64,000 bases of DNA from Synechococcus sp. CBW1108 (GCF_015840335.1 NZ_CP060395.1:1545277-1609276); one strand, 5' to 3'. Shown: positions 42,634-54,476, counted from the stretch's first letter. Made by a program: numbers and translations. Notes: generated from the letters alone by a model not told the origin.

Positions 42634-43881
42634 TCACGCCATGCGGCGGAAGGCCAGGCAGACGTTGTGACCGCCAAATCCGAAGGAATTGGAGAGCACC
42701 ACGTTGAGGGTGTGTTCCCTGGCCTGGTTGGGAACCACATCCAGATCACAAGCCGGATCTGGATTTTGGTAATTGATCGTAGGCGGCACCAGGTTGTTTT
42801 CTATGGCCAGCACGGCCGCGACGGCTTCGATGCCGCCACTGCCGCCGAGCAGGTGGCCTGTCATCGACTTGGTGGAGCTAACCGGAATCCGGTAGGCCCA
42901 GTCGCCGAGGGCGCTTTTGATGGCAGCGGTTTCGTTGCTGTCGTTGGCCTGGGTGCTGGTGCCGTGGGCGTTGACGTAGTCGACGGCCTCGGGCTCGAGT
43001 TGGGCATCTTTGAGGGCAAGCCGCATTGCTTCGGCCCCGCCGATGCCACCGGGGGTGGGCGAGGTGATGTGATGGGCATCACAGGTCATGCCGTAGCCCA
43101 CCACCTCGGCCAGGATCTGGGCACCGCGTAAACGGGCATGGTCCAGGCTTTCCAGCACCAGAATGCCTGCCCCTTCGCCGATCACAAAGCCATTGCGCTT
43201 GGCGTCGAAGGGACGGCTGGCGGTGGCCGGATCGTCGTTGCGGAATGAAAGTGCCTTGGCGCTGGCAAAACCCGCCACGCCAAGCGGGGTGATCGCCGAT
43301 TCCGCCCCGCCGCAAACCATGGCGTCAGCCAGGCCCAGCTGGATCAGGCGGTAGGCGTCGCCGATGGCGTTTGAGCCCGCCGCGCAGGCTGTCGACACCG
43401 CACTGCTGGGTCCCCTCGCCGCCAAGGCGATCGCCGTCAAGCCAGTGGCCATATTGGGGATCATCATCGGCACGCAGAAGGGGCTGACCCGATCGGGCCC
43501 CCGGTCTGCCAGCACATGGGCCTGGGTTTCCATCATCAGCAGGCCACCCACGCCGGAGCCGATGGCGGTGCCGACCCGATTCTGGTTGCTGGCGTCGATG
43601 GTCAGCCCGGCATGGCCCACGGCCTGCTTGGCGGCCACCACGGCAAACTGGCAGAAGCGATCCCAGCGCTTGGACTCCTTCGGCTCCAGCCAGCCGGAAG
43701 GATCAAAATTTTTGACCTCCGCTGCAAAGCGGCAGGCATGGCGGCTGGCATCAAACAGGGTGATCGGTGCCACGCCATTGCGGGCGGAACACAGACCTTC
43801 CCAATAGGTTTTGACATCGTTGCCAAGCGGTGTCACTGCGCCCAGACCGGTGACGACGACGCGCTGGAGTCCCTGCACCAT
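42634..43881 (-). CDS. fabF: 3-oxoacyl-ACP synthase II
   Basis: A 415-residue KAS II that elongates acyl-ACP with malonyl-ACP. Catalytic Cys166 is in [10 protein letters not shown], and the two His are in [14 protein letters not shown] and [12 protein letters not shown]. The end, [14 protein letters not shown], is typical. It lies eight bases after acpP, the standard acpP-fabF operon. Confidence 0.97.
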   Translation of the reverse strand: MVQGLQRVVVTGLGAVTPLGNDVKTYWEGLCSARNGVAPITLFDASRHACRFAAEVKNFDPSGWLEPKESKRWDRFCQFAVVAAKQAVGHAGLTIDASNQNRVGTAIGSGVGGLLMMETQAHVLADRGPDRVSPFCVPMMIPNMATGLTAIALAARGPSSAVSTACAAGSNAIGDAYRLIQLGLADAMVCGGAESAITPLGVAGFASAKALSFRNDDPATASRPFDAKRNGFVIGEGAGILVLESLDHARLRGAQILAEVVGYGMTCDAHHITSPTPGGIGGAEAMRLALKDAQLEPEAVDYVNAHGTSTQANDSNETAAIKSALGDWAYRIPVSSTKSMTGHLLGGSGGIEAVAAVLAIENNLVPPTINYQNPDPACDLDVVPNQAREHTLNVVLSNSFGFGGHNVCLAFRRMA

Positions 43882-43889
43882 GGAATGGC

Positions 43890-44132
43890 TCAGGCCTGCT
43901 TGTCCTGGATGAACTTGACGGCATCACCCACGGTGGTGATGCCTTCGGCAGCTTCGTCGGGAATCTCGATGTCGAAGGCTTCTTCCAGGGCCATCACCAG
44001 TTCGACGGTGTCGAGGGAGTCAGCACCGAGATCGTTCTGAAAGTTGGATTCGGGCTTGACGTCCCCGGAATCAACGCTGAGCTGCTCCGCAACGATCGAG
44101 CGCACTTTCTCGAAGATCGCTTCCTGGGACAT
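43890..44132 (-). CDS. acpP: Acyl carrier protein
   Basis: An 80-residue acidic ACP. Ser39 in [13 protein letters not shown] carries the 4'-phosphopantetheine arm. It is first in the acpP-fabF operon and divergent from psaC. Confidence 0.97.
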   Translation of the reverse strand: MSQEAIFEKVRSIVAEQLSVDSGDVKPESNFQNDLGADSLDTVELVMALEEAFDIEIPDEAAEGITTVGDAVKFIQDKQA

Positions 44133-44193
44133 GGCTGCTTTGAGAGTCGACGCACTCTACGGGTCGCTCTGCAGGGCATCCGCCGCCGTATGA

Positions 44194-44523
<330 letters not shown>

Positions 44524-44558
44524 GCCGGCTTTTCCCTGGTTCCAGGGCCCATAGGCTC

Positions 44559-44586
44559 AAGCCCGGCCCTTTGCCGGGCTTTTTTG
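44559..44586 (+). terminator. Rho-independent terminator of psaC
   Basis: AAGCCCGGC (44559-44567) pairs with GCCGGGCTT (44573-44581) over a 5-base loop, and six T follow. It stands 36 bases after psaC and 26 before glmS. Confidence 0.92.
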
Positions 44587-44611
44587 TTGCGCTCTTCGCT
44601 GGCCCAGCCCT

Positions 44612-46517
<1,906 letters not shown>

Positions 46518-46531
<14 letters not shown>

Positions 46532-48011
46532 CTGGCCCCCCGGCTGCGGCGACGTCGGTGCGACCGTAGCGATCGTCAAAGCGCACGATGTCGTCTTCGC
46601 CCAGGTAGGGGCCGCTCTGCACCTCAATCATCTCGACCGGGATCTTGCCCGGGTTGGTGAGCCGGTGCCGGCAGCCCAGGGGGATGTAGGTGCTTTGGTT
46701 TTCGCTGACCAGCTCCTGTTGACCATCCTTTTCCACCAGCGCCGAGCCCTGCACCACGACCCAGTGTTCGGCCCGGTGGTGGTGCATCTGCAGCGAAAGG
46801 CTGGCGCCGGGGTTGACCACGATCCGCTTCACCTGCCAGCGGGAGCCCTCGGTGACGCCGTCATAGGAGCCCCAGGGGCGATAGATCTTGCGGTGGGCCT
46901 TGCTCTCCGGGGCCCCCTGGCGCTCCAGCAGGCCCACGATCCCCTTGATGTCCTGGGCCCGGTTGCGGTGGGCCACCAGCACCACATCGTCGGTTTCCAC
47001 CACCACCAGGTCTTCGACGCCAAGCCCCACCACCAGGCGGTGCTCGCTGCGCAGGTAGCAGTTGCGGGAGTCTTCGTGGATCACCCGGCCCCGCAGCACG
47101 TTGCCCTGGTCGTCCTGGTCGGCGGTTTCCCAGAGGGCGCTCCAGCTGCCCACATCACTCCAGCCCGCCTCCAGGGGCAGCACGGCGCCCCGGTCGGTGC
47201 GTTCCATGACGGCCACGTCGAGGGCCACATTGGGGCAGGCGGCAAAGGCTTCCCGCTCCAGCCGCAGGAAGTTGAGGTCGGCACTGTCCTGCTCCAGGGC
47301 CAGCCTGCAGGCACTGACCACCTCCGGCACCAGCCGTTCGAGCTCCGCCAGGATGGCGCTGGCCTTGAACAGGAACATGCCGCTGTTCCAGGTGAAGCGG
47401 CCGGTGGCCAGGAACTGCTCGGCGGTGGCCTGATTGGGCTTCTCCACAAACCGGGCGATCGGCACTGGCCTGTTGACCCCCCCGAGGGGCTCGGCTGCCT
47501 CGATGTAACCGTAGCCAGTTTCAGCTGTGGTGGGCACGATCCCGAAGGTCACCAGCTGGCCCGCCTCCGCTGCCGCCGCGCCGGCCGTGATCGTGTCGCG
47601 GAAGGCCGCGGAGTTGCGAATGGCGTGGTCCGCCGCCAGGACCAGCAGCAGGGGGTCATCGCCTTGGGCCGTGGCCTGCAATGCCGCCACCGCCACCGCC
47701 GGGGCCGTGTTGCGGCCTACCGGCTCTAGCAGGATCCCCGCCGGTTCAACGCCGATCTGGCGCATCTGCTCGGCCACGATGAAGCGGTGATCTTCATTGC
47801 AGATCAGCAATGGCGCTGCCAGCCCCTCCAGGCCATCCAGTCGCTGCTGGGTCTGCTGCAGCAGGGTTTCCTCGCCGCCGCCGGCCAGGGGCCAGTATTG
47901 CTTCGGATAGCTGGCGCGCGAGAGGGGCCACAGCCTGGTGCCCGTGCCGCCGCAAAGGATCACTGGAACCAGGGTGCTGACTGGCATGGGAGCGCCTGAG
48001 GTGGGCCCCAT
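46518..48011 (-). CDS. manC: Mannose-1-phosphate guanylyltransferase / mannose-6-phosphate isomerase
   Basis: A 497-residue type II bifunctional enzyme. The nucleotidyltransferase has PVILCGGTGTRLWPLSR, LLEPVGRNTAPAVA, FVEKPN and AGWSDVGSW; the C-terminal cupin isomerase has RPWGSYDGV, MHHHRAEHWVVVQGSA and EVQSGPYLGEDDI. It makes GDP-mannose for glycoproteins and exopolysaccharide. A second ATG at residue 9 (MPVSTLVPVILCGG) is a good alternative start. Confidence 0.93.
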
Positions 48012-48040
48012 TCAAGGCCATCCAGCCACTTCGGGCCAGC

Positions 48041-48604
48041 TCAAAGGTCCAGTAGCCCTGGCGGTGGGGTGATGCCGATCCAGCCCTTGGCCAGGTGCAC
48101 CTCTGGCACGATCGCGGTTACGAAGGGGATCAGTAGGCGGCGGGAACCGGTCGGGGTTTCCTGCTCCACCTCCAGCAGGTCGTTGCCGGCATGGATCAGG
48201 TTGCACACCCGGCCGATCGGCCGCTGTCCCTCCAGCAGGCGCACCTCGGTTCCCACCAGATCGAGCAGGTGAAATTCGCCCTGGGCCAGCTTGGGCCGGT
48301 CATCGGAGCGCACGAGCAGTTCGGCCCCCACCAGGGCCTCGGCTGCGACGCGGCTGTCAACGGCGGCCAAGCTCACCACAAACAGCTCCCTGCCCGGCAG
48401 CTGGCGGCCGCCGAGCAGTGCCACCTCCTGCGGGGTTTGCCCCTTGAGTTGTAGCCAGCGGCGACCGGCCTGGGTGAAGCGCTCCGGGAAATCGCTCAGG
48501 GGCAGGACGCGCAGTTCCCCCTTCAAGCCCTGGGCGGCCACCAGCTTGCCCACCACCATCAGGTCCGTAGCTGGTTCCTTAGCTGGTTCGATAACTGCTT
48601 GCAT
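48041..48604 (-). CDS. rimM: 16S rRNA processing protein RimM
   Basis: A 187-residue RimM helping 30S head maturation with protein S19. The N-domain has [27 protein letters not shown], and the PRC-barrel domain has [35 protein letters not shown]. The open frame runs far upstream, but RimM begins near [22 protein letters not shown] 48559 is also possible. It is divergent from ndhS. Confidence 0.94.
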   Translation of the reverse strand: MQAVIEPAKEPATDLMVVGKLVAAQGLKGELRVLPLSDFPERFTQAGRRWLQLKGQTPQEVALLGGRQLPGRELFVVSLAAVDSRVAAEALVGAELLVRSDDRPKLAQGEFHLLDLVGTEVRLLEGQRPIGRVCNLIHAGNDLLEVEQETPTGSRRLLIPFVTAIVPEVHLAKGWIGITPPPGLLDL

Positions 48605-48667
48605 AACCGTCAGAGTGCCTTGCCATCGATAATGGCTGGACGCCTCGTCCCACGCCTCGCCCCAACC

Positions 48668-48847
48668 ATGGCCGACCTGCCGATCCTGCCTGGCTCCACC
48701 GTGGTGGTGCGTGATGGCCGCTCCATCTACAACGGCTACCGGGGCTTTGTGCAGCGGATCAGCGGTCAGCGGGCCGCCGTGCTGTTCGAGGGCGGCAACT
48801 GGGACAAGTTGGTGACCATGCCGATCAAGACCCTCGAGCAGGCTTGA
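48668..48847 (+). CDS. ndhS: NDH-1 subunit NdhS
   Basis: A 59-residue SH3-like protein ([13 protein letters not shown], then [20 protein letters not shown] and WDKLVT). This matches NdhS, the NDH-1 complex subunit near the ferredoxin-binding site used for cyclic electron flow. The start is ATG 48668; an in-frame ATG at 48632 would add 12 residues. Its last 23 bases overlap the end of rnc. Confidence 0.85.
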   Translation: MADLPILPGSTVVVRDGRSIYNGYRGFVQRISGQRAAVLFEGGNWDKLVTMPIKTLEQA

Positions 48848-49544
48848 TGGTCGCCAGGGCAGCCCGGGCTGCCGCCTGTTCGGCGCTGCGTCGCGAGGGC
48901 CCCAGGCCCGTATGGCTGGATTGACCAAGGATCTGCACCGTGCAGCCAAAGCGATGGGGATCGCCGTGCACCTGGCTGCGTTCGGTACAGCTGTACTGGG
49001 GCAGCCCCAGGCCCTGGCCCTGACTCCATTCCTGCAGTGCCGATTTCCAGTTATGGCGATCGGGATCGCTCAGCAATTCGGCGGCGCTGCGCTGCCAGTG
49101 GGGGGTGAGCCAGCAGTGCACCGGCTCTAGGCCGCCCTGGCCGCCCCCCCAGGCCTCATAGAGGCCCCCCAGCAGGGCCTCGCAACATTCCGCTCGCACG
49201 GTGGCCCGCCCGGCGCTGTCGCCAGTGGCCATCGGCCCAAGCAGCAGAACCGATGCGATGCCGCAGCGCTCGGCGATTTCAGCCAGCCAGCGGTCGCTCA
49301 CGAGCTGGGCCCTCAGGGCTGACCAGCGGCCCACGCCCAGGCCGGGGTGGTGCCGTTGTAGAAATTCGGCTGCGGCCAGCCGCAGCACGGCATCGCCCAG
49401 AAACTCCAGGCGCTCGTGGTTGTGGGCCCGTCCCGCCGAGGTGTGGGTGAGAGCTTCCTCGATCGGGGTCAGGTCGCGGTCGCCGCACTCCAGGCCCAAC
49501 GACCGGAGGAAGGCAACCAGTTGCTGGTGGCGTTCGGGCCGCAT
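48825..49544 (-). CDS. rnc: Ribonuclease III
   Basis: A 239-residue RNase III. The catalytic domain has the signature [19 protein letters not shown] and the late acidic [16 protein letters not shown], where the usual ADxxEAlxGA reads AECCEAL: the Asp is Cys while the key Glu stays. A reduced dsRNA-binding domain follows ([32 protein letters not shown]). It starts at ATG 49544, directly next to the RNase P RNA gene. The double-strand cleavage role is standard; the altered motif is worth noting. Confidence 0.92.
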   Translation of the reverse strand: MRPERHQQLVAFLRSLGLECGDRDLTPIEEALTHTSAGRAHNHERLEFLGDAVLRLAAAEFLQRHHPGLGVGRWSALRAQLVSDRWLAEIAERCGIASVLLLGPMATGDSAGRATVRAECCEALLGGLYEAWGGGQGGLEPVHCWLTPHWQRSAAELLSDPDRHNWKSALQEWSQGQGLGLPQYSCTERSQVHGDPHRFGCTVQILGQSSHTGLGPSRRSAEQAAARAALATIKPARGS

Positions 49545-49566
49545 GGCTGGCTTGGGGGAAGGGGGT

Positions 49567-49972
49567 GAAAGCAGGTCGTAAGCCGGGTTCTGTTCTCCCA
49601 TCAGCAAGCTGGTGGGGGGTGATCATCTGTCTGGGACCGCCGTTACCGGCGGCCTCGAGCGGCGCACTTGAATCGGGACGGGTGTCATGGCCAACCGTTG
49701 TCCCTGGGCCTTGCTCCCAGCCGGGGTTTACCGAGCCAGCACCTCTCGATGCTGCTGGTGCGCTCTTACCGCACCTTTGCACCCTTGCCTGTGCAGGGGG
49801 GAGCCCCCTGCCATCGGCGGTGTGTTTCTGTGGCACTGTCCTCACGGTCACCCGCACTGGGCGTTACCCAGCAAGCCTGGCCATTGGGGAGCCCGGACTT
49901 TCCTCAACCAGGCGCCCGAGCCGCTCCGCAGAGGCGGTTAGACCCTGATCGCGATCACCTCACCTGCTTTCA
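49567..49972 (-). ncRNA. rnpB: RNase P RNA (bacterial type A)
   Basis: Read on the minus strand, it begins GAAAGCAGGTGAGGTGATCG, soon has GAGGAAAGTCCGGGCTCC (the universal CR-I), CACAGAAACA in the middle (CR-III region), and ends near ACAGAACCCGGCTTACGACC, the universal 3' region. The 5' and 3' ends share GAAAGCAGG/CCTGCTTTC and pair as P1. It encodes the catalytic RNA that removes tRNA 5' leaders. About 406 bases; ends are within a few bases. Confidence 0.95.
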
Positions 49973-50015
49973 CGTCCCATAATGCCGCTACGGGTCCCCC
50001 TGGGGATTTCCGCCG

Positions 50016-50089
<74 letters not shown>

Positions 50090-50133
50090 TTCTTCAAAAC
50101 TCCAGTTGCGGCAAGGGTTTTTAGGGAGGCGAG

Positions 50134-50149
50134 GGCCGAAAAATCGGCC
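50134..50149. repeat. Small hairpin in the attachment region
   Basis: GGCCGA (50134-50139) and TCGGCC (50144-50149) pair with an AAAA loop. It lies between the tRNA and the arm-type repeats; it may end tRNA transcription or be part of the recombination site. Confidence 0.4.
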
Positions 50150-50166
50150 TCCTTCTCCCCCTGCCG

Positions 50167-50229
50167 TTAGGCAAGCAGCTAGGCAAATCGGCCCGGATCG
50201 ACCACGATTAGGCAAATGGTTAGGCAAAT
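50167..50229 (+). promoter_or_regulatory. Four arm-type repeats (TTAGGCAAA) before the integrase
   Basis: The decamer TTAGGCAAAT or a near copy starts at 50167, 50179, 50208 and 50220, so two pairs with 12-base spacing lie 41 bases apart. They are between the tRNA core and the integrase start. Tyrosine integrases of the lambda class bind such paired direct repeats with their N-terminal domain, so these are probable arm sites of attL. Confidence 0.7.
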
Positions 50230-50232
50230 CCG

Positions 50233-51372
50233 GTGCCTCCCTCCGACCCCTGGCTCAGCCGCCAGAACGCCGCTCTGAAGCTGAAAGGTCACGGGGTCAC
50301 CCTCGATGTGGCGGGTGGTCGGGTGCGCCTGCGGGCGACCATGCCGCCGCGACCCACAGACCCGCTTGGTGCCGAGCCGAAGCAGTACCGCATCAGCACC
50401 GGTCTCGCCTACCCGGATCAGGCCACCGAGTCGCTGCAGCTGGCTGAGCAGCTGGGCAATGCCCTTGAGCGGCACCGCCTCGGGCTGGAGGCCTTCAACT
50501 GGACGCCCTGGCTGCCCAAGGGACGCCAGCGGAAGCAGGCTCAGCAGGACGAACAGCCCGAAGGTGTCAGCGGACTCCAGGCGGTCCGCCTTACCCGCCA
50601 GTGGTGGGGCAAGCAGCGGCGCCGCGGCCCATCCGCCGAAGACAGCTGGAAGGTGGACTACGACGCCCCGCTGGCGCCCCTGCTGGAGATCAGCTCCCTG
50701 CGGTCCGAGCACCTGGTGGCGCTGGTGGAGGCCACGCCATCAGGCAGCCGCTCCAGGCGCCGGGCCTCTCAGGCCGCGGCCACCGTGGCCAGGGCTCTCG
50801 ACTGGCCCGAGGTGCTGGTGTCCCAACTGCGGGAACTTGGCAAGGGCTACAGCGCCGCTCGCAGTCAGGCTCCCCGCGATCTGCCCAAGGATGAGGCGAT
50901 CGAAGCGCTGATTGATCGGCTCTCGGCCTCGTGGCAGTGGCCGGTGGCGCTGGCCGCTGTCTACGGCTGCCGGCCCCATGAGGCGCTGCTGTTCGCCGAG
51001 GTTCAGCCATCAGGGCTGCTGCGTATCGCCGATGGCAAGACCGGGGCGCGGCAGTCGCTGGCCCTGCCGGCGGAGTGGATCGAGCGCTGGTCCTTGCACA
51101 CCAAGCGACTGCCGGCCTTCAACCCCGAGCGCAGCCACCGTGATGTGGGGGCCCTGATGGGTCAGGCCTTCCGCCGTGCAGGAGCTGAGTTTCAGCCGTA
51201 CGACCTTCGCCATGCCTGGGCGGTGCGGGCGATTCACAACCCAAAGATCTCGCCCTCACTGGCGGCCAAGTCGATGGGTCACAGCCTGGCGGTGCACAGC
51301 AGCGTGTACCAGCGGTGGTTCGATGCCCACGAGATGGAGTCTCTCCAGGCGGTGCTCAGCGCAGCGTCCTGA
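50233..51372 (+). CDS. Tyrosine-recombinase integrase
   Basis: A 379-residue integrase. The N-terminal third (about 1-60, LSRQNAALKLKGHGVTLD and later AEPKQYRISTGL) looks like an arm-binding domain, then a core-binding domain (about 125-225). The catalytic domain has Arg247 in YGCRPHEALLF, Lys in DGKTGAR, YDLRHAWAVR with Arg326 (the usual His is Tyr), MGHSLAVHS and the nucleophile Tyr in SVYQRW. GTG is the start. It integrates the element into the adjacent tRNA-Arg. Confidence 0.92.
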   Translation: MPPSDPWLSRQNAALKLKGHGVTLDVAGGRVRLRATMPPRPTDPLGAEPKQYRISTGLAYPDQATESLQLAEQLGNALERHRLGLEAFNWTPWLPKGRQRKQAQQDEQPEGVSGLQAVRLTRQWWGKQRRRGPSAEDSWKVDYDAPLAPLLEISSLRSEHLVALVEATPSGSRSRRRASQAAATVARALDWPEVLVSQLRELGKGYSAARSQAPRDLPKDEAIEALIDRLSASWQWPVALAAVYGCRPHEALLFAEVQPSGLLRIADGKTGARQSLALPAEWIERWSLHTKRLPAFNPERSHRDVGALMGQAFRRAGAEFQPYDLRHAWAVRAIHNPKISPSLAAKSMGHSLAVHSSVYQRWFDAHEMESLQAVLSAAS

Positions 51373-51658
51373 GATAGCGCTCGACGTTCACCAAATAGGC
51401 ATGGCGTTTTCCAGAGGGTGAGGGCATCCGGCGGTAGCAGTCCGGGGGAAATCCACCACGCACGATGCGGTACTTGAGTGCCCGGGGCGACGAGAAGTGC
51501 AGTAGTTCAGCTGCCTCTCGCAAGGGGAGCCAGGGACTGCTTTTCCGCGCCGGCGATGGCTGTTGAGCCGTGAGCAACTTCAACTGTGCCGACAGTCTCG
51601 TGAGTTGATTCGTCAGCTCAGCCACCACGTGCTCCATATCGCTGTGGTCTGGCCTCAT
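51356..51658 (-). CDS. Small HTH protein, excisionase-like
   Basis: A 100-residue protein with an N-terminal coiled coil (AELTNQLTRLSAQLKLL) and a MerR/excisionase-like winged helix (WLPLREAAELLHFSSPRALKYR, then GKRHAYLVNVERYLRTL). It is convergent with the integrase and overlaps it by 17 bases. The place next to the integrase suggests a recombination directionality factor. Confidence 0.7.
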   Translation of the reverse strand: MRPDHSDMEHVVAELTNQLTRLSAQLKLLTAQQPSPARKSSPWLPLREAAELLHFSSPRALKYRIVRGGFPPDCYRRMPSPSGKRHAYLVNVERYLRTLR

Positions 51659-51759
51659 GGCTCACCCCCTTGGCATCGACCGGGGGGCCACCAGCGCCCT
51701 GCAGCTTTCGGCCGTGGTGATCCAGAGCCGCTGGCGGCCCGATGATGCGGCGCTGTCCA

Positions 51760-52527
51760 TCAGCTCAGCTCCCGCACCACGTCAACAACGGCGGGGTTCC
51801 AGAGGATCTGGTAGCCGCTGTGCCCCTGGCGGCAATACGGCAGTGCCTCGCCCCACGGCCGGCCGGCATCGGTGAGCTCCCATTCCCCACGCTGGTTGCG
51901 GACCTGCAGCCCGCAGGCGGCGAGGTGCTGATTCGTGTCCTTGGCCTTCATGCCCAGCAACTGGCCCAGCCCCGTGGCATTGAGGGAGCAGATCGGTTCC
52001 TCCGTTGCCGGCAGTGCCCGCCGCAGGGATTCGGTCGCCAGGCCGGTGTTCTCCTGGATGCAGGTGAGCGTGGCGGCCATGGCGATGCCGCATTTCACGC
52101 CGGGAACCCGGGCTACGGCATCACCGATCAGCAGCAGGGCGCTGACGCGGTCCTGCTGGGCAGATGGCAGGGCGGCCACAGCGCCGGGGATGGCGTAGCG
52201 GCCGGTGCGGCGGATGGCGGGCAACACCTCGTGGGTGACCCAGCGTTTGAAACGCCTGGCCTCCGGCTTGCGGCTGCCGAGCACCAGGTTGTAGAGGCCG
52301 GGCTCATTGACGGTGCTCATGGACTGCTCGCCCCCGGGGGTCTCGGCTTGACCGAGACCCTTCTCGTCGTCGTCGAGCCGGTTGAGCGCGTCGCTTGGAT
52401 TCCGGATTGCCAGGCAAGCGCAGACATCGGCGGCCACAAACCAGGGTTCGCCTTGCTCATCGGTGATCACCCGAACCTGGCGGCCCTCGAACTGGAAGGG
52501 CGCCAGGGACGATTCGTTGCTGTTCAT
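51760..52527 (-). CDS. Bro-N domain antirepressor-like protein
   Basis: A 255-residue phage regulator. The N-terminal Bro-N domain (about 8-110) reads FQFEGRQVRVITDEQGEPWFVA, SDALNRLDDDEKG and VNEPGLYNLVLGSRKPEARR, then FKRWVTHEVLPAIRRTGRYA. The C-terminal half has a KilA/ANT-like region (LNATGLGQLLGMKAKDTNQH). Such proteins switch phages from lysogeny or bind DNA. It overlaps the membrane protein gene before it by ATGA. Confidence 0.85.
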   Translation of the reverse strand: MNSNESSLAPFQFEGRQVRVITDEQGEPWFVAADVCACLAIRNPSDALNRLDDDEKGLGQAETPGGEQSMSTVNEPGLYNLVLGSRKPEARRFKRWVTHEVLPAIRRTGRYAIPGAVAALPSAQQDRVSALLLIGDAVARVPGVKCGIAMAATLTCIQENTGLATESLRRALPATEEPICSLNATGLGQLLGMKAKDTNQHLAACGLQVRNQRGEWELTDAGRPWGEALPYCRQGHSGYQILWNPAVVDVVRELS

Positions 52528-52832
52528 GGGACCTGACGAGGTGTGACGGGGATGGGTCCGCCGGCGGCCATGCCGGCCGCGGCGGTGATCAAGGTGCGAG
52601 AGATTGCTGGTGCTGGTGAGAGCCGCGGCGGCACAGGCCCGGCGATCACCAGCAGGAGGGTGCTCAGCTGGAACACCAGGACCAGCAGCAGCAGCCGATA
52701 CAGGCCCCGCAGGCTGCTGACGCTGACCGTGACGGTGGGCCGGCGGGTGCGGCAGAAGGCCGGCAGCTGGGACGTGCCCCCCTGGGGGCGGCCGCCACCA
52801 GCACCGCCGCGAACGTGGTGGAGGTGGGTCAT
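52524..52832 (-). CDS. Small phage membrane protein
   Basis: A 102-residue protein with one clear membrane helix (LYRLLLLVLVFQLSTLLLVIAG, about 48-68), flanked by a basic N-terminal and a Pro/Ala-rich C-terminal part. ATGA overlaps on both sides tie it to the early operon. Function unknown; superinfection exclusion or lysis are possible but unsupported. Confidence 0.6.
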   Translation of the reverse strand: MTHLHHVRGGAGGGRPQGGTSQLPAFCRTRRPTVTVSVSSLRGLYRLLLLVLVFQLSTLLLVIAGPVPPRLSPAPAISRTLITAAAGMAAGGPIPVTPRQVP

Positions 52833-53419
52833 CAGAAGGGCGCCTCCTCGTCGTCGCCATCCGCCGCCCAACCGCTGGCTGCCTCAGCGGCCGTGGTGGT
52901 GTAGCCCTCGACCTCCTCAAACCCATCGGTGGGGTCGACCTGCTCGTAGGGCACGAACTCCACGACCTGAGCAGCCCTGGGCTGGAACGTCATGCCGCAG
53001 CCGTTCTCCCCGTCCCAGGCATAGATGTCGAAGGCAACGATCACCCTGGAGCCGTTGCCGATGGCGGCCCCATCCCACGGCTGCTTTCTGGAATCGACGA
53101 TTCGGGGGCCATCGGAGAGGGAGCCGTCGCGCCGCTGGAATTGCGGCACCTTGAAGCGCACAACGGTGAGCTCGCTGGGCTTCTCCTTATCGGCCTTCCA
53201 GGGGAAGCCCTTTTCGGCGCGCCGCTTACGGCTGCCATGCAGGGCGATGAACTGATCCTCCATCGCCAATAAGAAGGACTGGGCCTTCTCGTCGCTGTTG
53301 GGCAGCAGCAGATCGGCGGTCCAGGCCTTGGGCTTGCTCTTGTCGAGCTGGTGACGGGGGGTGATCAGGTGGGCCCAGCGCACTTCGGCGAGAGGGGTAC
53401 GAAAGATGTCCTTAGCCAT
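52832..53419 (-). CDS. Phage single-stranded DNA-binding protein (gp2.5-like)
   Basis: A 195-residue protein with an OB-like core (VRWAHLITPRHQLDKSKPKA, ADLLLPNSDEKAQSF, IGNGSRVIVAFDIYAW, AAQVVEFVPYE) and a very acidic end DDEEAPF. This is the pattern of T7 gp2.5/DUF2815-type ssDNA-binding proteins. It is unrelated to the host ssb at 21 kb. It probably acts in phage replication and recombination with the nearby nucleases. Confidence 0.75.
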   Translation of the reverse strand: MAKDIFRTPLAEVRWAHLITPRHQLDKSKPKAWTADLLLPNSDEKAQSFLLAMEDQFIALHGSRKRRAEKGFPWKADKEKPSELTVVRFKVPQFQRRDGSLSDGPRIVDSRKQPWDGAAIGNGSRVIVAFDIYAWDGENGCGMTFQPRAAQVVEFVPYEQVDPTDGFEEVEGYTTTAAEAASGWAADGDDEEAPF

Positions 53420-53639
53420 GGGTTGAATCGGTGGGAATGGGCTGTTGATCGAACGGGGGAAGGGGCGGCAGGCTGAAGCGCTCGCGCAGCAGGTGATGCA
53501 CTGCTCCGCTGGCCGAGAGGTTGTGGCGTTCCATCACCTCCCGGACCCGCAGGTAGACGTCGGTGCGCACCTGGGTCTGGATGAAATGGCGACCGGCCAC
53601 CGAGCGGGGCTGCTCGCCGTATCGGCGCCGGCTGCTCAT
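53412..53639 (-). CDS. Small phage protein, possibly ribbon-helix-helix
   Basis: A 75-residue protein with HFIQTQVRTDVYLRVREVMERHNLSASGAVHHLLRE split as a strand, helix and helix, the order of ribbon-helix-helix DNA-binding proteins, then a Pro-rich tail. It overlaps neighbours on both sides by a few bases. Role unknown; a regulator is likely. Confidence 0.6.
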   Translation of the reverse strand: MSSRRRYGEQPRSVAGRHFIQTQVRTDVYLRVREVMERHNLSASGAVHHLLRERFSLPPLPPFDQQPIPTDSTHG

Positions 53640-54349
53640 GGCTCTGCCGGCGCTTGAGCGCCATCAGGTCCTTGCCCTTCGCACTCCTCCAGGAAGTGGT
53701 CGATGAAGGCGGCGTGCTGGTGCTGGGTGATGCGATCACCGATGGAGCGGGCATTGCGCGGCACCTGGAAGTGCTCGCGGAACGCCTTGGTCAGCTCCTG
53801 GCGAGCTGCCTGCGGGAGGGCGAGGATCCGCTGGTGGGTGGCCTCGATCTCCTTGGGCGTCAGGGGCTCCAGGGCGACATCGAGGTCAGCCACTGGGGCG
53901 CCCTCTCCCTCCTTGCTGGGCTCAGGCCCAGCCGGAGCACCAGGAGTCCCGATAACTGCGAGGTTCTTTGTGCCTTTCTTCTCAGGCTCTACAGGCTGAG
54001 CCTGTTTGGCCAAAGGGATGGCCAGCATCCAGCCGGAGGCCCGCAGCAAGTCGTCGACCTCGTCGGCCCACTCCTCGCTGCTGACCTCAGCTCCGCCGGC
54101 ATGCATCACGGTGACCCGCAGCTTGTGGCGGCCGCGGATGTCGACCAGCTGGGCGCTGAAGGCAATGCCTGAAGCAAATGCTGGCCTGGCTGCTTCGACC
54201 ACGGCAGCCAGATCAAGGGAAGGGACGGCCTGCACCTGTTCCTGGAACGAGGCCAGGGCGGCCGTAAGGGCGCGCTCGGCGCTGCCCTTTTCGTCGAGCA
54301 ACGCGAGGGCGTCGGTTGACACGCCTGCGTGTGCGGGGGATTGCGTCAT
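53636..54349 (-). CDS. Unknown phage protein
   Basis: A 237-residue protein I do not recognise. The first half is helical with mixed strands (AERALTAALASFQEQVQAV, SAQLVDIRGRHKLRVTVMHA), then a low-complexity charged linker (about 130-170), and a compact helical end (TPKEIEATHQRILALPQAAR, then SIGDRITQHQHAAFIDHFLEE). Placed before the SSB-like gene in one operon, a role in recombination is possible. The start at ATG 54349 avoids overlap with the upstream gene. Confidence 0.55.
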   Translation of the reverse strand: MTQSPAHAGVSTDALALLDEKGSAERALTAALASFQEQVQAVPSLDLAAVVEAARPAFASGIAFSAQLVDIRGRHKLRVTVMHAGGAEVSSEEWADEVDDLLRASGWMLAIPLAKQAQPVEPEKKGTKNLAVIGTPGAPAGPEPSKEGEGAPVADLDVALEPLTPKEIEATHQRILALPQAARQELTKAFREHFQVPRNARSIGDRITQHQHAAFIDHFLEECEGQGPDGAQAPAEP

Positions 54350-54476
54350 GGCAACTGAAAGCCGGGCTTGTGCCCGCTGGTCTGAGCTTAGTGGCTTGCT
54401 AACGCTAGGCGCAACCCCATGCTTTGCTTGCAATCGTCCGGGCTGCCCCCTGGCTGCGTCCGCCGGAGCGGTCCGA

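Noticed and set aside
44559..44611. glmS ribozyme
   Set aside because: Only 26 bases lie between the psaC terminator and glmS; there is no room for the ribozyme.
48984..48997. LexA-like box GTACAGCTGTAC
   Set aside because: It lies inside the rnc coding region, far from any gene start, so regulation by it is not supported, though the motif is noted under the 7636 palindrome.
51657..51875. 72-codon plus-strand frame between the HTH and Bro-N genes
   Set aside because: Most of it is antisense to the Bro-N gene, composition is low-complexity Arg/Ser/Ala, and no motif is present.
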